Source: Palsa-295 sp963702125 (lineage in GTDB: Bacteria; Acidobacteriota; Terriglobia; Acidiferrales; UBA7541). From it: a stretch of DNA of 64,000 bases. Numbering within the stretch: the stretch's first letter is position 1; each line of letters starts with the position of its first letter. A program made the position numbers and the translations under genes. The stretch spans positions 992,001 through 1,056,000 of the forward strand of contig OY969716.1 in NCBI GenBank assembly GCA_963702125.1. Direction: 5' to 3'. Shown here in pieces: positions 8,364 to 16,019 of this stretch. The notes beneath the pieces are model-generated. The model was not told the origin of the DNA. It did no database searches and worked only from the letters and a program-made list of their open reading frames with translations.

Positions 8364-9836
8364 CTAGAATTTGCGCGACCATTCCTTCGGCCAGCGTTCC
8401 ACCACCACTTTTTTATCCGTGTAGAACTCGACCGCGTCACGCCCCTGGCCGTGCAGCACGCCGAGGAAACTATCGCGCCATCCGCTGAAAGGGAAGTAGG
8501 CCATCGGAGCGGCGACGCCGATGTTGATGCCGATGTTGCCCGCCTGCACTTCGTAGCGGAATTTCCGAGCCGCAGCGCCGCTCGTCGTGAAAATCGAAGC
8601 CATATTGCCGTAAGGGCTGCGGGAAAGAATGTCGATGCCTTCGTCGATGTTCTTCGCGTGAACGAGGCTGAGCACCGGGCCGAAGATCTCCGTGGTAGAG
8701 AGAGCGCTCGACGCCGGAACGTTATCGAGAATCGTCGGCTTCAGGAAATTTCCTTTGGCGGAGGAGCCATTGGTCTGGCGGCCATCGAGAAGCAGATTCG
8801 CGCCGTCCTTCGCGCCTTGCGCGATCAGGCCTGCGATGCGCGTCTTGCTCTCAGCGGTGATCACGGGGCCCATTTGCACGTCGGATTCGAGGCCGTTGCC
8901 GACTTTGAGCGCGCCTGCGACTTTCGTGAGCTGTTCGGTGAATTCTTTCTGCGCGTCGCCAACCGTGACGGCAACGGAGACCGCGAGGCAGCGTTGGCCG
9001 GCGCAGCCGAACGCGCTGTCGCTAACGATGCGCGTGGACGTTTCCATGTCAGCGTCAGGAAGGATCAATACGTGATTTTTCGCGCCGCCCTGGCACTGGA
9101 CGCGCTTGCCGTGCTGCGCGGCTTCGGAATAAATGTATTTAGCGACGGGCGTTGAGCCGACGAAGCTGATCGCGCGAACGTCGGGGTGCTTGAGCAGCGC
9201 ATCGACCGAAGCTTTGCCGCCGTGAACCAGATTCAGGACGCCGGGAGGGAGCTTCAGCGACTCCATCAATTCGAAGGCGCGGACGGCGGTGAGGGGCACG
9301 CGGTCGGACGGCTTCAGGATGAACGTGTTGCCGCAGGCGATCGCGTACGGGAGAAACCAGAAGGGGATCATCGCCGGGAAATTGAACGGCGTGATCGCAG
9401 CGGTGACGCCAAGCGGCTGGCGAATCATCATTTCGTCGATGCCGGAGGCGACGTCTTCGAGATTGTAACCCTGCATGAGCGTCGGGATACCGCAGGCGAC
9501 TTCGACGTTTTCAATGGCGCGACGGAGTTCTGCGCGCGACTCACCGAAGGTCTTGCCGTTTTCCTCGGTGCAGACTTTTGCGAGCTCGTCGATGTGTTCT
9601 TCGAGGAGATTTTTCAGCTTGAAGAGATATTGGATGCGATCTTCGGGCGGAGTGCGGCGCCAGGCGGGGTAGGCATCGGCGGCGGTCTTCACGGCGGCGG
9701 CGACGTCGTCGATCTGCGCTTGAGGGACGCGAGCGAGCGTCTCCCCTGTGGCTGGATTGACGACGGGCAAATAATCCATGCGCGCGGCGGACTGCCACCC
9801 GCCGCCGTAGTAGTGCTTCAGTTCACGAACGCTCAT
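8364..9836 (-). CDS. mmsA: CoA-acylating methylmalonate-semialdehyde dehydrogenase
   Basis: A 490-residue member of the aldehyde dehydrogenase superfamily, MmsA/IolA branch. Family hallmarks are PLGVTAAITPFNFPAMIPFW, CAGQRCLA with the catalytic Cys at about 283, GGAKNH, and the C-terminal FSGWRDSFLG and DAVEFYTDKK. It converts methylmalonate or malonate semialdehyde to propionyl- or acetyl-CoA using NAD+ and CoA, in valine, beta-alanine or inositol breakdown. The length is normal. AGGAG lies 8 bases before the ATG. It is divergent from a sugar-porter gene across a region with a perfect 16-bp palindrome (9942-9957), which is a candidate operator. No other inositol or valine gene is nearby. Confidence 0.93.
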   Translation of the reverse strand: MSVRELKHYYGGGWQSAARMDYLPVVNPATGETLARVPQAQIDDVAAAVKTAADAYPAWRRTPPEDRIQYLFKLKNLLEEHIDELAKVCTEENGKTFGESRAELRRAIENVEVACGIPTLMQGYNLEDVASGIDEMMIRQPLGVTAAITPFNFPAMIPFWFLPYAIACGNTFILKPSDRVPLTAVRAFELMESLKLPPGVLNLVHGGKASVDALLKHPDVRAISFVGSTPVAKYIYSEAAQHGKRVQCQGGAKNHVLILPDADMETSTRIVSDSAFGCAGQRCLAVSVAVTVGDAQKEFTEQLTKVAGALKVGNGLESDVQMGPVITAESKTRIAGLIAQGAKDGANLLLDGRQTNGSSAKGNFLKPTILDNVPASSALSTTEIFGPVLSLVHAKNIDEGIDILSRSPYGNMASIFTTSGAAARKFRYEVQAGNIGINIGVAAPMAYFPFSGWRDSFLGVLHGQGRDAVEFYTDKKVVVERWPKEWSRKF

Positions 9837-9941
9837 GGTGCGATCTCCTGGCGTGGGCGCGACGGCGATGCGCCGCGGCAGAATTCAAACACGAAACGGT
9901 CCAGTTAGGCGGGAGAAATATACCACGAACGAGCCTGCGCG

Positions 9942-9957
9942 AGATAAGCGCTTATCT
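9942..9957. promoter_or_regulatory. Perfect 16-bp palindrome, candidate LacI-type operator
   Basis: AGATAAGCGCTTATCT is its own reverse complement. Its centre AAGCGCTT resembles LacI/CcpA-family operators. It lies in the divergent region 106 bases upstream of mmsA and about 220 bases upstream of the MFS gene. No LacI-type regulator gene is in the window. Confidence 0.45.
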
Positions 9958-10039
9958 ATATGAAGCACGCCGCAGCGGGTAGGCTCGCATCGTTTAGTTT
10001 GGTGAGCAGGGAAGGCTCGAACAGCGGGGCGGCCCAGGC

Positions 10040-10092
10040 GCTGACAATAACCGCTTAGGCGGAATGTGTCAGCCGTCCGTAATCCGGACGGC
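10040..10092 (+). promoter_or_regulatory. Two consecutive hairpins in the leader of the sugar porter
   Basis: Hairpin 1 pairs GCTGACA (10040-10046) with TGTCAGC (10067-10073) around an inner CCGC-TTAG-GCGG stem. Hairpin 2 pairs GCCGTCCG (10072-10079) with CGGACGGC (10085-10092). The two stems share bases 10072-10073, so full formation of one competes with the other. They lie about 80-135 bases upstream of the MFS start. No known riboswitch family is recognised. Confidence 0.35.
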
Positions 10093-10174
10093 GAGCCGAA
10101 ATGGTGCTGGCGGCCCGCGCGATTGCAGCTATTATGGCGGGCGGCGCGGGCTTGAAGGACTCGTGGGAGAACGA

Positions 10175-11503
10175 ATGAAACTGAACTCCGTACTTTTAAA
10201 GAGCAGCTTCGTGGGAGCGCTGGGCGGGCTGCTATTTGGATTCGATACTGCGGTGATCTCCGGCACGCAGAGTTCGCTGACGACGCAATTCAATCTCACT
10301 CCGAACGAACTTGCAATCACGGTGTCGATCGCGCTTTGGGGCACGGTGATTGGGGCGATGACGGCCGGCGCGCCGGGGCAGCGGTTCGGCCCGCGAGACA
10401 CGCTGCGAGTGCTGGCGATGTTCTACCTTGTGTCGGCGCTGGGATGCGCGTTTGCGGCGAACTTGCCGATGCTGCTCGTGTTCCGGTTTCTGGTGGGATT
10501 GGCTGTGGGCGGTTCGTCGGTGTTAAGCCCGGTGTATATCGCGGAGATCGCGCCGGCGGAGTGGCGCGGGAGGCTGGTTGGCTCGTTTCAGATCAGCGTG
10601 GTGGTTGGAATTCTCGTTGCGTATCTCTCGAATTATTTTATTGGGACGCTGGGACTCGGGCTGGCCGACTGGCGGTGGATGTTCGGGGTCGCCGCGGCGC
10701 CCGCACTGCTGTTCTTTGCGCTGCTCTTCACGATTCCGAATAGTCCGCGATGGCTGGCGACGAAGGGGCGCGCCACGGAGGCACGCCAGGTGCTGCAGCA
10801 GATCGGAGCCGCCGATCCGGAAAGCGAGATGCGCAACATCGAGCACTCGATTCACCTGGAAAAGCAGGGCGCAACGGAATCGTTACTCTCTGCGAAATAC
10901 AAGTTTCCGATTTTCCTGGCGATCTCGATCGGGATTTTCAACCAACTGTCTGGAATCAACGCGATTCTGTACTACCTGAACCCGATATTCACGGCCGCGG
11001 GGTTCAGCCGCGTTTCCGGCGACCAGCAAACTGTGATTATCGCCTCGGTGAATCTGATCGCGACGTTGATCGGGATGACGCTGATCGACAAGCTGGGGCG
11101 GAAGACGCTGTTGCTGATCGGTTCGGTGGGGATGGCGCTGAGCCTTTCGGGTGTGGCGACGGTTTTCTTCACGCATACGCATCCGGAACGTTTGCTCTGG
11201 TTTCTGGTGGGATTCATCGCGTTCTTTGCCGTTTCGCAAGGAGCGGTGATCTGGGTTTACATCGGGGAGGTGTTTCCCAATGCGGTGCGGGCGAAAGGGC
11301 AGTCGGTGGGAAGCTCGGCGCACTGGATTACGAACGCGATTATTTCGTATGTGTTTCCGCTGATGGCGGAGAAATCGGGCGCGTATCCGTTTGTTTTTTT
11401 TGCGGCGATGATGGTGGTGCAGCTTATGGTGGTTGGCGCCTTTTATCCGGAGACGAAGGGAGTTTCGCTCGAGGAAATGCAGGCGAAGCTGGGCATTCAG
11501 TAA
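10175..11503 (+). CDS. Sugar porter family MFS transporter
   Basis: A 442-residue, 12-helix inner-membrane transporter of the XylE/GLUT-like sugar porter family. Seen motifs are GGLLFGFDTAVISG at the N-terminus, RFLVGLAVGGSSVLSPVYIA with EWRGRLV after helix 4, PNSPRWLATKGR in the central loop, LSGINAILYYLNPIF in helix 7, DKLGRKTLLLIGS and the C-terminal PETKGVSLEEMQ. It likely imports a hexose, pentose or inositol by proton symport; the substrate cannot be read from sequence. I chose the ATG at 10175 because GGGAGA precedes it by four bases and the cytoplasmic tail then matches the family; the frame also stays open upstream. A bidirectional terminator follows. Confidence 0.9.
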   Translation: MKLNSVLLKSSFVGALGGLLFGFDTAVISGTQSSLTTQFNLTPNELAITVSIALWGTVIGAMTAGAPGQRFGPRDTLRVLAMFYLVSALGCAFAANLPMLLVFRFLVGLAVGGSSVLSPVYIAEIAPAEWRGRLVGSFQISVVVGILVAYLSNYFIGTLGLGLADWRWMFGVAAAPALLFFALLFTIPNSPRWLATKGRATEARQVLQQIGAADPESEMRNIEHSIHLEKQGATESLLSAKYKFPIFLAISIGIFNQLSGINAILYYLNPIFTAAGFSRVSGDQQTVIIASVNLIATLIGMTLIDKLGRKTLLLIGSVGMALSLSGVATVFFTHTHPERLLWFLVGFIAFFAVSQGAVIWVYIGEVFPNAVRAKGQSVGSSAHWITNAIISYVFPLMAEKSGAYPFVFFAAMMVVQLMVVGAFYPETKGVSLEEMQAKLGIQ

Positions 11504-11522
11504 GGCAAGTCAAAATAAAAAC

Positions 11523-11565
11523 GGCGAGGGCTCGATTGAAATCGAGGGCCTCGCCATTTTTCTTT
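11523..11565. terminator. Bidirectional rho-independent terminator
   Basis: GGCGAGG (11523-11529) pairs with CCTCGCC (11549-11555), with an inner CTCGAT/ATCGAG stem. ATTTTTCTTT follows on the plus strand and an A-rich stretch precedes it (11511-11521), giving a T-run on the minus strand. It lies between the convergent MFS and YXWGXW genes and can serve both. Confidence 0.85.
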
Positions 11566-11592
11566 ATGGATTGTTCGTGTTGCGCGGTGCGA

Positions 11593-12687
11593 CTACCGCG
11601 GCTTTCCGCCGTGAGAAGCCGGCGCGTGGCTTTGTTCAAAGTGCGTCTGCTCGGTTTGGTGACGTTGCTGCATCTGCTGCGCTTGTTGAGCGTGACGCTG
11701 TTCGGTCTGCTGCTGGCGTTCCTGAGCGACGTGGCGCTGCTGATTGCGCTGGTCTTCCTTTTCCTGATTCGCCTGCAGCTTGGCGCGTTCCTGCTCCTGG
11801 CGTTGCGCCAGCTTGTCCTGTTGCTGCTGGTATTTCGTATCGACTTTAGGACTGCCGGTCGGCGTGTAGGGCGCGCGCTTCGCCGGAGTTACTTCCTTTG
11901 CGTGGGAAGGCTTTGCTTCAGCGGTATTCGCGGCGTGTTCCTCACCGCCGTGATATTCGCCGCCAGCTTCGCGAGCGGGCACTGCATCGTGCCCGGTGAA
12001 GTCGCCAGGGCGGGAAGTGGCCGCAATCGGGGGCTTGCCGTGATTTTCGCTCGCGCGCAACTGAGGATTGCCGCGGGCCTCGTCAAAGTGTTTCGTCTGT
12101 GCCTCCACCGCGCCGACGTGCCGTTCGTTCGCGTAACGCTCTTCTTCAGCCGAGGGACGCGCGTTGATACCACCGTTGCCGCCGTTGTAGCTGACGCGTG
12201 ATTCGTTGCGGTTGATGACCGTCGTGTTGTAGGTGTTGTGGATGACGTTGACGTTGATGTTCGTCACGGAGCGGTTGTAGAAAAAGTGACCGCCATCCCA
12301 GCGACCGCCTTCGAAACCGTTGCCGAAGTAGCCAAAGCCATAGTTCACGCCGCCATAGAAGCCGATGTGCGGGCCCCAGTATCCGGCGTGGAACGCGTAG
12401 AAGCCGCCGCCCCAACCCCAGTACGGGGGTGTCCAAAGAAAGCCAACTTCGGGCGCGAGCACCCAGGTTCCCGGCACCCAGAAATATCCGCCGTCATTCC
12501 ACGCCCAATAGCCGGGCGTCCACAGGTAGCCGTCGCCGGGGCAAATAGGCTGCTCGTAAACCGGCAGCGCGGGCGGAGCAATGGTGATCTGAACGCCGAT
12601 TTGCGCGGATGCCGCCGGCGCCATGGCGATGCCGATCGCCGCGAGCACCAAAGCCGCGAAGATCGATCGAACTACAGCGTTACGCAT
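11593..12687 (-). CDS. YXWGXW repeat-containing secreted protein
   Basis: A 364-residue exported protein. Residues 1-28 are a signal peptide ending ASAQ. Residues about 45-140 contain aromatic-glycine repeats of the YXWGXW/WXPGXW type (LWTPGYWAW, FWVPGTWV, LWTPPYWGW, FHAGYWGP), followed by a Gly/Phe/Tyr-rich stretch. The last 110 residues are very rich in Gln, Glu, His and Arg and probably form an extended coiled coil. Proteins of this type are common in Acidobacteriota and Proteobacteria with no assigned activity; envelope association is likely. AGGAGG lies a few bases before the ATG, an unusually strong ribosome-binding site suggesting high expression. It shares a terminator with the convergent MFS gene. 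Confidence 0.85.
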   Translation of the reverse strand: MRNAVVRSIFAALVLAAIGIAMAPAASAQIGVQITIAPPALPVYEQPICPGDGYLWTPGYWAWNDGGYFWVPGTWVLAPEVGFLWTPPYWGWGGGFYAFHAGYWGPHIGFYGGVNYGFGYFGNGFEGGRWDGGHFFYNRSVTNINVNVIHNTYNTTVINRNESRVSYNGGNGGINARPSAEEERYANERHVGAVEAQTKHFDEARGNPQLRASENHGKPPIAATSRPGDFTGHDAVPAREAGGEYHGGEEHAANTAEAKPSHAKEVTPAKRAPYTPTGSPKVDTKYQQQQDKLAQRQEQERAKLQANQEKEDQRNQQRHVAQERQQQTEQRHAQQAQQMQQRHQTEQTHFEQSHAPASHGGKPR

Positions 12688-12964
12688 TTGTTTCCTCCTA
12701 GAATTCCATCCCGCGGCGGCCGGTTGTCGTGGGTCCGCAAGCGCGTGGATGCTTTGCTGAGCTGAAGCCCAACTTCTACAAACTCTCCAAACTGACAGCG
12801 AATAACTTTGCGCAGCGGGAGCGCGGCGCCTGGTGAGGACTTGGCTGCGGTCTCGGAAACCGCTGGCGCCATCCTACCAATAAGATGAATCGGCTCAATA
12901 CGGTTTTCCTTGTAAGAGTTTCAGGGAATCCCCCTGCACGAATCGGCGTGGGAAAGCCACATTT
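12688..12964. other. Upstream region of the YXWGXW gene
   Basis: About 275 bases holding the strong ribosome-binding site of the YXWGXW gene at its left end. I see no other gene, no strong hairpin and no clear promoter boxes. Confidence 0.4.
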
Positions 12965-14368
12965 TCAAACACTTGCGGGATTGGAAGGTTGCATTTGTGC
13001 CGTGATGGGGCGATGGCGACGTGCGCGGCGTTTCGCTTTGCGCGTGAGTTGGCGGGGCGTTGGCTGTGGTTCGGTGGGTGCGGTGCGTGATCTTGCTTGT
13101 AGCGTTTGGACTATTGAGAGGATCGCGACCGCGGTGAGAAGCATCAGGATCGGGTCGATGGGCAAGCGGTAGCGGGGCAACGCGAGCGTGAGGTAGTAGG
13201 CCCAGGGGAAAATCGCGGGGAAGGCGGCGCAGGGGATAGCGTAGGCGTTGCGCTGCACGAAGAGAAGGATCGCGCCAGCGAGCGTGCCGAGCGCGACGAG
13301 AATGTTGAACGCGAGTACGAAGCGGAACCACGGATCGGAAGTGCCGATGAAGTCGTCGATGGGGTGGAGGGCGCCGCCGGCCCAGATGGCGACGAAGCGC
13401 AGCCATGAGAGGTGCAGCTCGCGGGCGGGATGGGTGAGCATGTAGCGGATGGCGAGGTTTTGTTTTTCGCGCATGTAGGCGATTTCGCCGACGTCGATAT
13501 AATGACGGCGCTCGGCCTCGTTGTAGATGGGATGCAGATTGCCGCGAAAGATGTCTTCGGTTTGATCATTATTGCCGAGCCAGAGTTGGAGGCCGAGCAC
13601 GGAGCGCAGTGGAACGAAGGTGTGGAAGGCGCGGTAGTTGCGAATCGTCCAGGGGACACAGCAAATGGTGGCGATGGCAATTGTGAGGGCGACGCGCGGG
13701 ATGACGTTGCGATTCTGCTTCCTTGCGCGCCACCAAAGCCAGGCCAGCATGACTGGGAGCAGGGCGCCGAGCGTAGCGTTGGTCATGAGCGTCGCGCCCC
13801 AGAGCAGTCCGTAGGCGGACCAAGCGAGTGCGTCGCGGCGTTCGTCGAGAGCGAGCGTGGCCCATAGCAGCGCGGCACCGAGAAGCGCGGCGAGTGAAGC
13901 TTCCCACATACTCTCGACGGGCATCAGGATTGCGTTTGGAAAAATGGCCCAGAGCCATGCGGCGAGGGCGCCGAGCGCGACGCCGTTCGCTTCTCCGCCG
14001 ATGCGGCGGCCTGCGTAATAGATCGGGATGCAGGCGAGCGTGACGCAGAGGATATTGAAGGCGACCGAGGCGTACCAAGATTGGACCGTATAAACGCCGA
14101 AGAGTTTGAAAATCGCACCGAGAATCAGCGGATAAACGGGCGTCATCCACGCTGTGGGGCCGGTATCAACGCGAAATGGCGAACTGAATCCTTTTCCTGC
14201 TGAGACCGAATGCGCGATGTTGCCCGATTCGAAAAGGAAGGGAATCACACTGACGGCGCGATCGGAATTGTGCGACTTGTAGTCGAGGAGGAAGCCGACG
14301 CGGATGGCGAGCGCGACCAGGACGATGAGGACGAGCGACGTCGCGGCTTTCTTTATGATGTCAGGCAT
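12965..14368 (-). CDS. Multi-pass membrane glycosyltransferase, GT39/ArnT-like
   Basis: A 467-residue integral membrane protein with about 10-12 hydrophobic helices. The first periplasmic loop after helix 1 contains the acidic and aromatic stretch expected for GT-C enzymes (YKSHNSDRA, GKGFSSPFRVDTGPTAWMTPVYPL), which resembles the glycosyltransferase family 39 pattern. Later helices end in a strongly basic cytoplasmic tail (RKAKRRARRHR). Such enzymes move a sugar from a polyprenyl-phosphate donor to lipid A, protein or another acceptor outside the inner membrane. Donor and acceptor are unknown. No other glycan gene is adjacent, so context does not help. Confidence 0.75.
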   Translation of the reverse strand: MPDIIKKAATSLVLIVLVALAIRVGFLLDYKSHNSDRAVSVIPFLFESGNIAHSVSAGKGFSSPFRVDTGPTAWMTPVYPLILGAIFKLFGVYTVQSWYASVAFNILCVTLACIPIYYAGRRIGGEANGVALGALAAWLWAIFPNAILMPVESMWEASLAALLGAALLWATLALDERRDALAWSAYGLLWGATLMTNATLGALLPVMLAWLWWRARKQNRNVIPRVALTIAIATICCVPWTIRNYRAFHTFVPLRSVLGLQLWLGNNDQTEDIFRGNLHPIYNEAERRHYIDVGEIAYMREKQNLAIRYMLTHPARELHLSWLRFVAIWAGGALHPIDDFIGTSDPWFRFVLAFNILVALGTLAGAILLFVQRNAYAIPCAAFPAIFPWAYYLTLALPRYRLPIDPILMLLTAVAILSIVQTLQARSRTAPTEPQPTPRQLTRKAKRRARRHRPITAQMQPSNPASV

Positions 14369-14439
14369 GCCGTGTGTAAGCGAACGCGAGCTTTCGTGCG
14401 CGTTGACCGTGCATTATGATGCTTTTTTGAGGAATTGCG

Positions 14440-14607
14440 ATGGCACGCTCGGGCCGGAAGAAAAAAGACAAACTGCGGGCGCACAAAGAGGCGAAGCGCC
14501 GGGCGCGCATCGGTGTGGGCATGCCTCCGCCCGAGCGAGTGATCGTCGATAAGCGACTGAAGCCCGAGAAACACAAAAAGCGAATCGACGGAACGGACGC
14601 GGCGTGA
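14440..14607 (+). CDS. Small, highly basic 55-residue protein
   Basis: ATG at 14440 is preceded by GAGGAA (14429-14434) at a 5-base spacing, the kind of site expected for a real gene. The product is 55 residues: it opens MARSGRKKKDKLRAHKEAKR, has a short centre with GMPPPERVIVDKRL and ends GTDAA. Roughly 40 percent of residues are Lys or Arg, which suggests nucleic-acid or ribosome binding, but I recognise no named family. It lies alone between the divergent GT39-like gene and the convergent VWA gene, 33 bases from the end of the latter. The coding assignment rests on the ribosome-binding site and composition. Confidence 0.6.
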   Translation: MARSGRKKKDKLRAHKEAKRRARIGVGMPPPERVIVDKRLKPEKHKKRIDGTDAA

Positions 14608-14640
14608 GTTTGTCGTGAACGCTTTCGCGCGGCGCAAGAG

Positions 14641-15921
14641 TTAGTGGATGTTCCGCGTTTTCCCGCCGACGTAATCCATCAGCAGGTATTGGCCGAGAGT
14701 GTAGGGAGTGGTGAAGTACGCCTTCCCGCGGCACAGCTCGGTGACTTTCTGGACGAAGTGGACCAGGCTGTAGTCGCTCGCCAGCATGAACGTGTTGATC
14801 AGGATGCCGGCACGCTTGCACTTGGCCACTTCTTCGAGCGTCTGGGTGACGACGAGCGGATCGAGGCCGAAGGCGTTTTTGTAAATGCGGCCGTCTTCGA
14901 GCGTCAGAGCCGAGGGCTTGCCGTCGGTGATCATGATGATCTGCTTCATGTCTTTCTTCTGGCGAGCCAGAACGCGTTGCGCGAGCTTCAGGCCTTCGCG
15001 GGTGTTGGTGTAATACGGACCGACTTGCACACGCGCTAGTTTGCCCAGAGGAATTTCCTCGGCGCTGTCATGGAAGAGGACGCAGTGGAGCGAGTCGCCC
15101 GGATATTGCGTGCGAATCAAGTGAGACAGCGCGAGAGCAACGCGCTTGGCGGGCGTGAAGCGGTCTTCGCCGTAGAGAATCATGCTGTGGCTGCAGTCGA
15201 GCATCAGCACGGTGGCGCAGGAGCTTTGATACTCGCACTGGTGAACCATGAGGTCGGGATAGTCGATGTCGATGGGAATGCCCGGCCCGTTGCGGCGGAC
15301 GGCGTTGAACAGGGTGGAGCTGATGTCCATGTTCAGCGTATCGCCGAATTCATATTCTTTCGAGAGTCCGCCGGATTCGACGCCTGTGGCGAGGTCGCGC
15401 GTATCGTGGCGGCCGAAGCTGCTCTTGCCGAGCGATGCGAGCAGATCCTTCAGCGTTTTGAATCCGAGAAAATCGAGCGCCTTGTCGGTGATTTCAAATC
15501 GCGCTTCGGCGTTCGGCCCGGCTTGGCCCGCTTGTCCGCCTGGAGTTTGCGAAGGCGGCGGAGTGACCTGAGCCTGCTGGCCGCTCTCGGATTGCGAAAT
15601 GAAACCTTCATTTTCCATGCGCTGGATGAGCTGATCGACCATCTCGCGCAAATCCTGGTTCTGGCTAAGGTCGGGATTTTCGAGGAGCTTTTCCATCAGC
15701 TCGGGCGGAACAAGGTCGCCCTCTTGCAGCGCGCGAAGTATAGCTTCGCGGAGATGATCCATCATCCGCTCGCGCGAACGATTGGGATCCATTTCGTAAA
15801 TGCCGTATTGATCTTCGAAGCCGCTCTGCAGGAAAAAATCGGAGAGCCGGCTCATCAGCTCGTCGAGATCGATATCGTCGGCGGCGCTGGGTGCGTAGCG
15901 GGAATACTTTGTGTACTTCAT
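14641..15921 (-). CDS. VWA domain protein, partner of the adjacent AAA+ ATPase
   Basis: A 426-residue cytoplasmic protein. The N-terminal 110 residues are acidic and helical, followed by a Gln/Pro/Gly linker (residues about 110-135). The C-terminal half is a von Willebrand factor A domain with the metal-binding MIDAS motif DCSHSM, a Thr in the TNTREG loop and MITDGKPSA. It lies just downstream of an AAA+ ATPase gene on the same strand, 98 bases apart. ATPase plus VWA pairs act as chelatases or MoxR-type chaperones that remodel or insert a metal into a client protein. The client here is unknown. The family is widespread and usually named only as a VWA protein. Confidence 0.85.
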   Translation of the reverse strand: MKYTKYSRYAPSAADDIDLDELMSRLSDFFLQSGFEDQYGIYEMDPNRSRERMMDHLREAILRALQEGDLVPPELMEKLLENPDLSQNQDLREMVDQLIQRMENEGFISQSESGQQAQVTPPPSQTPGGQAGQAGPNAEARFEITDKALDFLGFKTLKDLLASLGKSSFGRHDTRDLATGVESGGLSKEYEFGDTLNMDISSTLFNAVRRNGPGIPIDIDYPDLMVHQCEYQSSCATVLMLDCSHSMILYGEDRFTPAKRVALALSHLIRTQYPGDSLHCVLFHDSAEEIPLGKLARVQVGPYYTNTREGLKLAQRVLARQKKDMKQIIMITDGKPSALTLEDGRIYKNAFGLDPLVVTQTLEEVAKCKRAGILINTFMLASDYSLVHFVQKVTELCRGKAYFTTPYTLGQYLLMDYVGGKTRNIH

Positions 15922-15959
15922 GGCCCTCCGGTAAAGCGAAGCCGGAAGAGACGGCTCCA

Positions 15960-16009
15960 GGAGCTAAAGCCCCCGAGAATTCTCACGAGAGTTGCGGCGG
16001 AGCTAAAGC
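15960..16009. repeat. Two direct copies of GGAGCTAAAGC
   Basis: The 11-mer occurs at 15960-15970 and 15999-16009 in the gap between the VWA and AAA+ genes. The region also contains CTCACGAGAG and CGAGAATTCTC short symmetric stretches. It looks like a short interspersed repeat rather than a terminator. Confidence 0.4.
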
Positions 16010-16019
16010 TACGCCCTGC

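Noticed and set aside
8190..9155. Long plus-strand frame over mmsA
   Set aside because: No domain, antisense to a clear aldehyde dehydrogenase; shadow.
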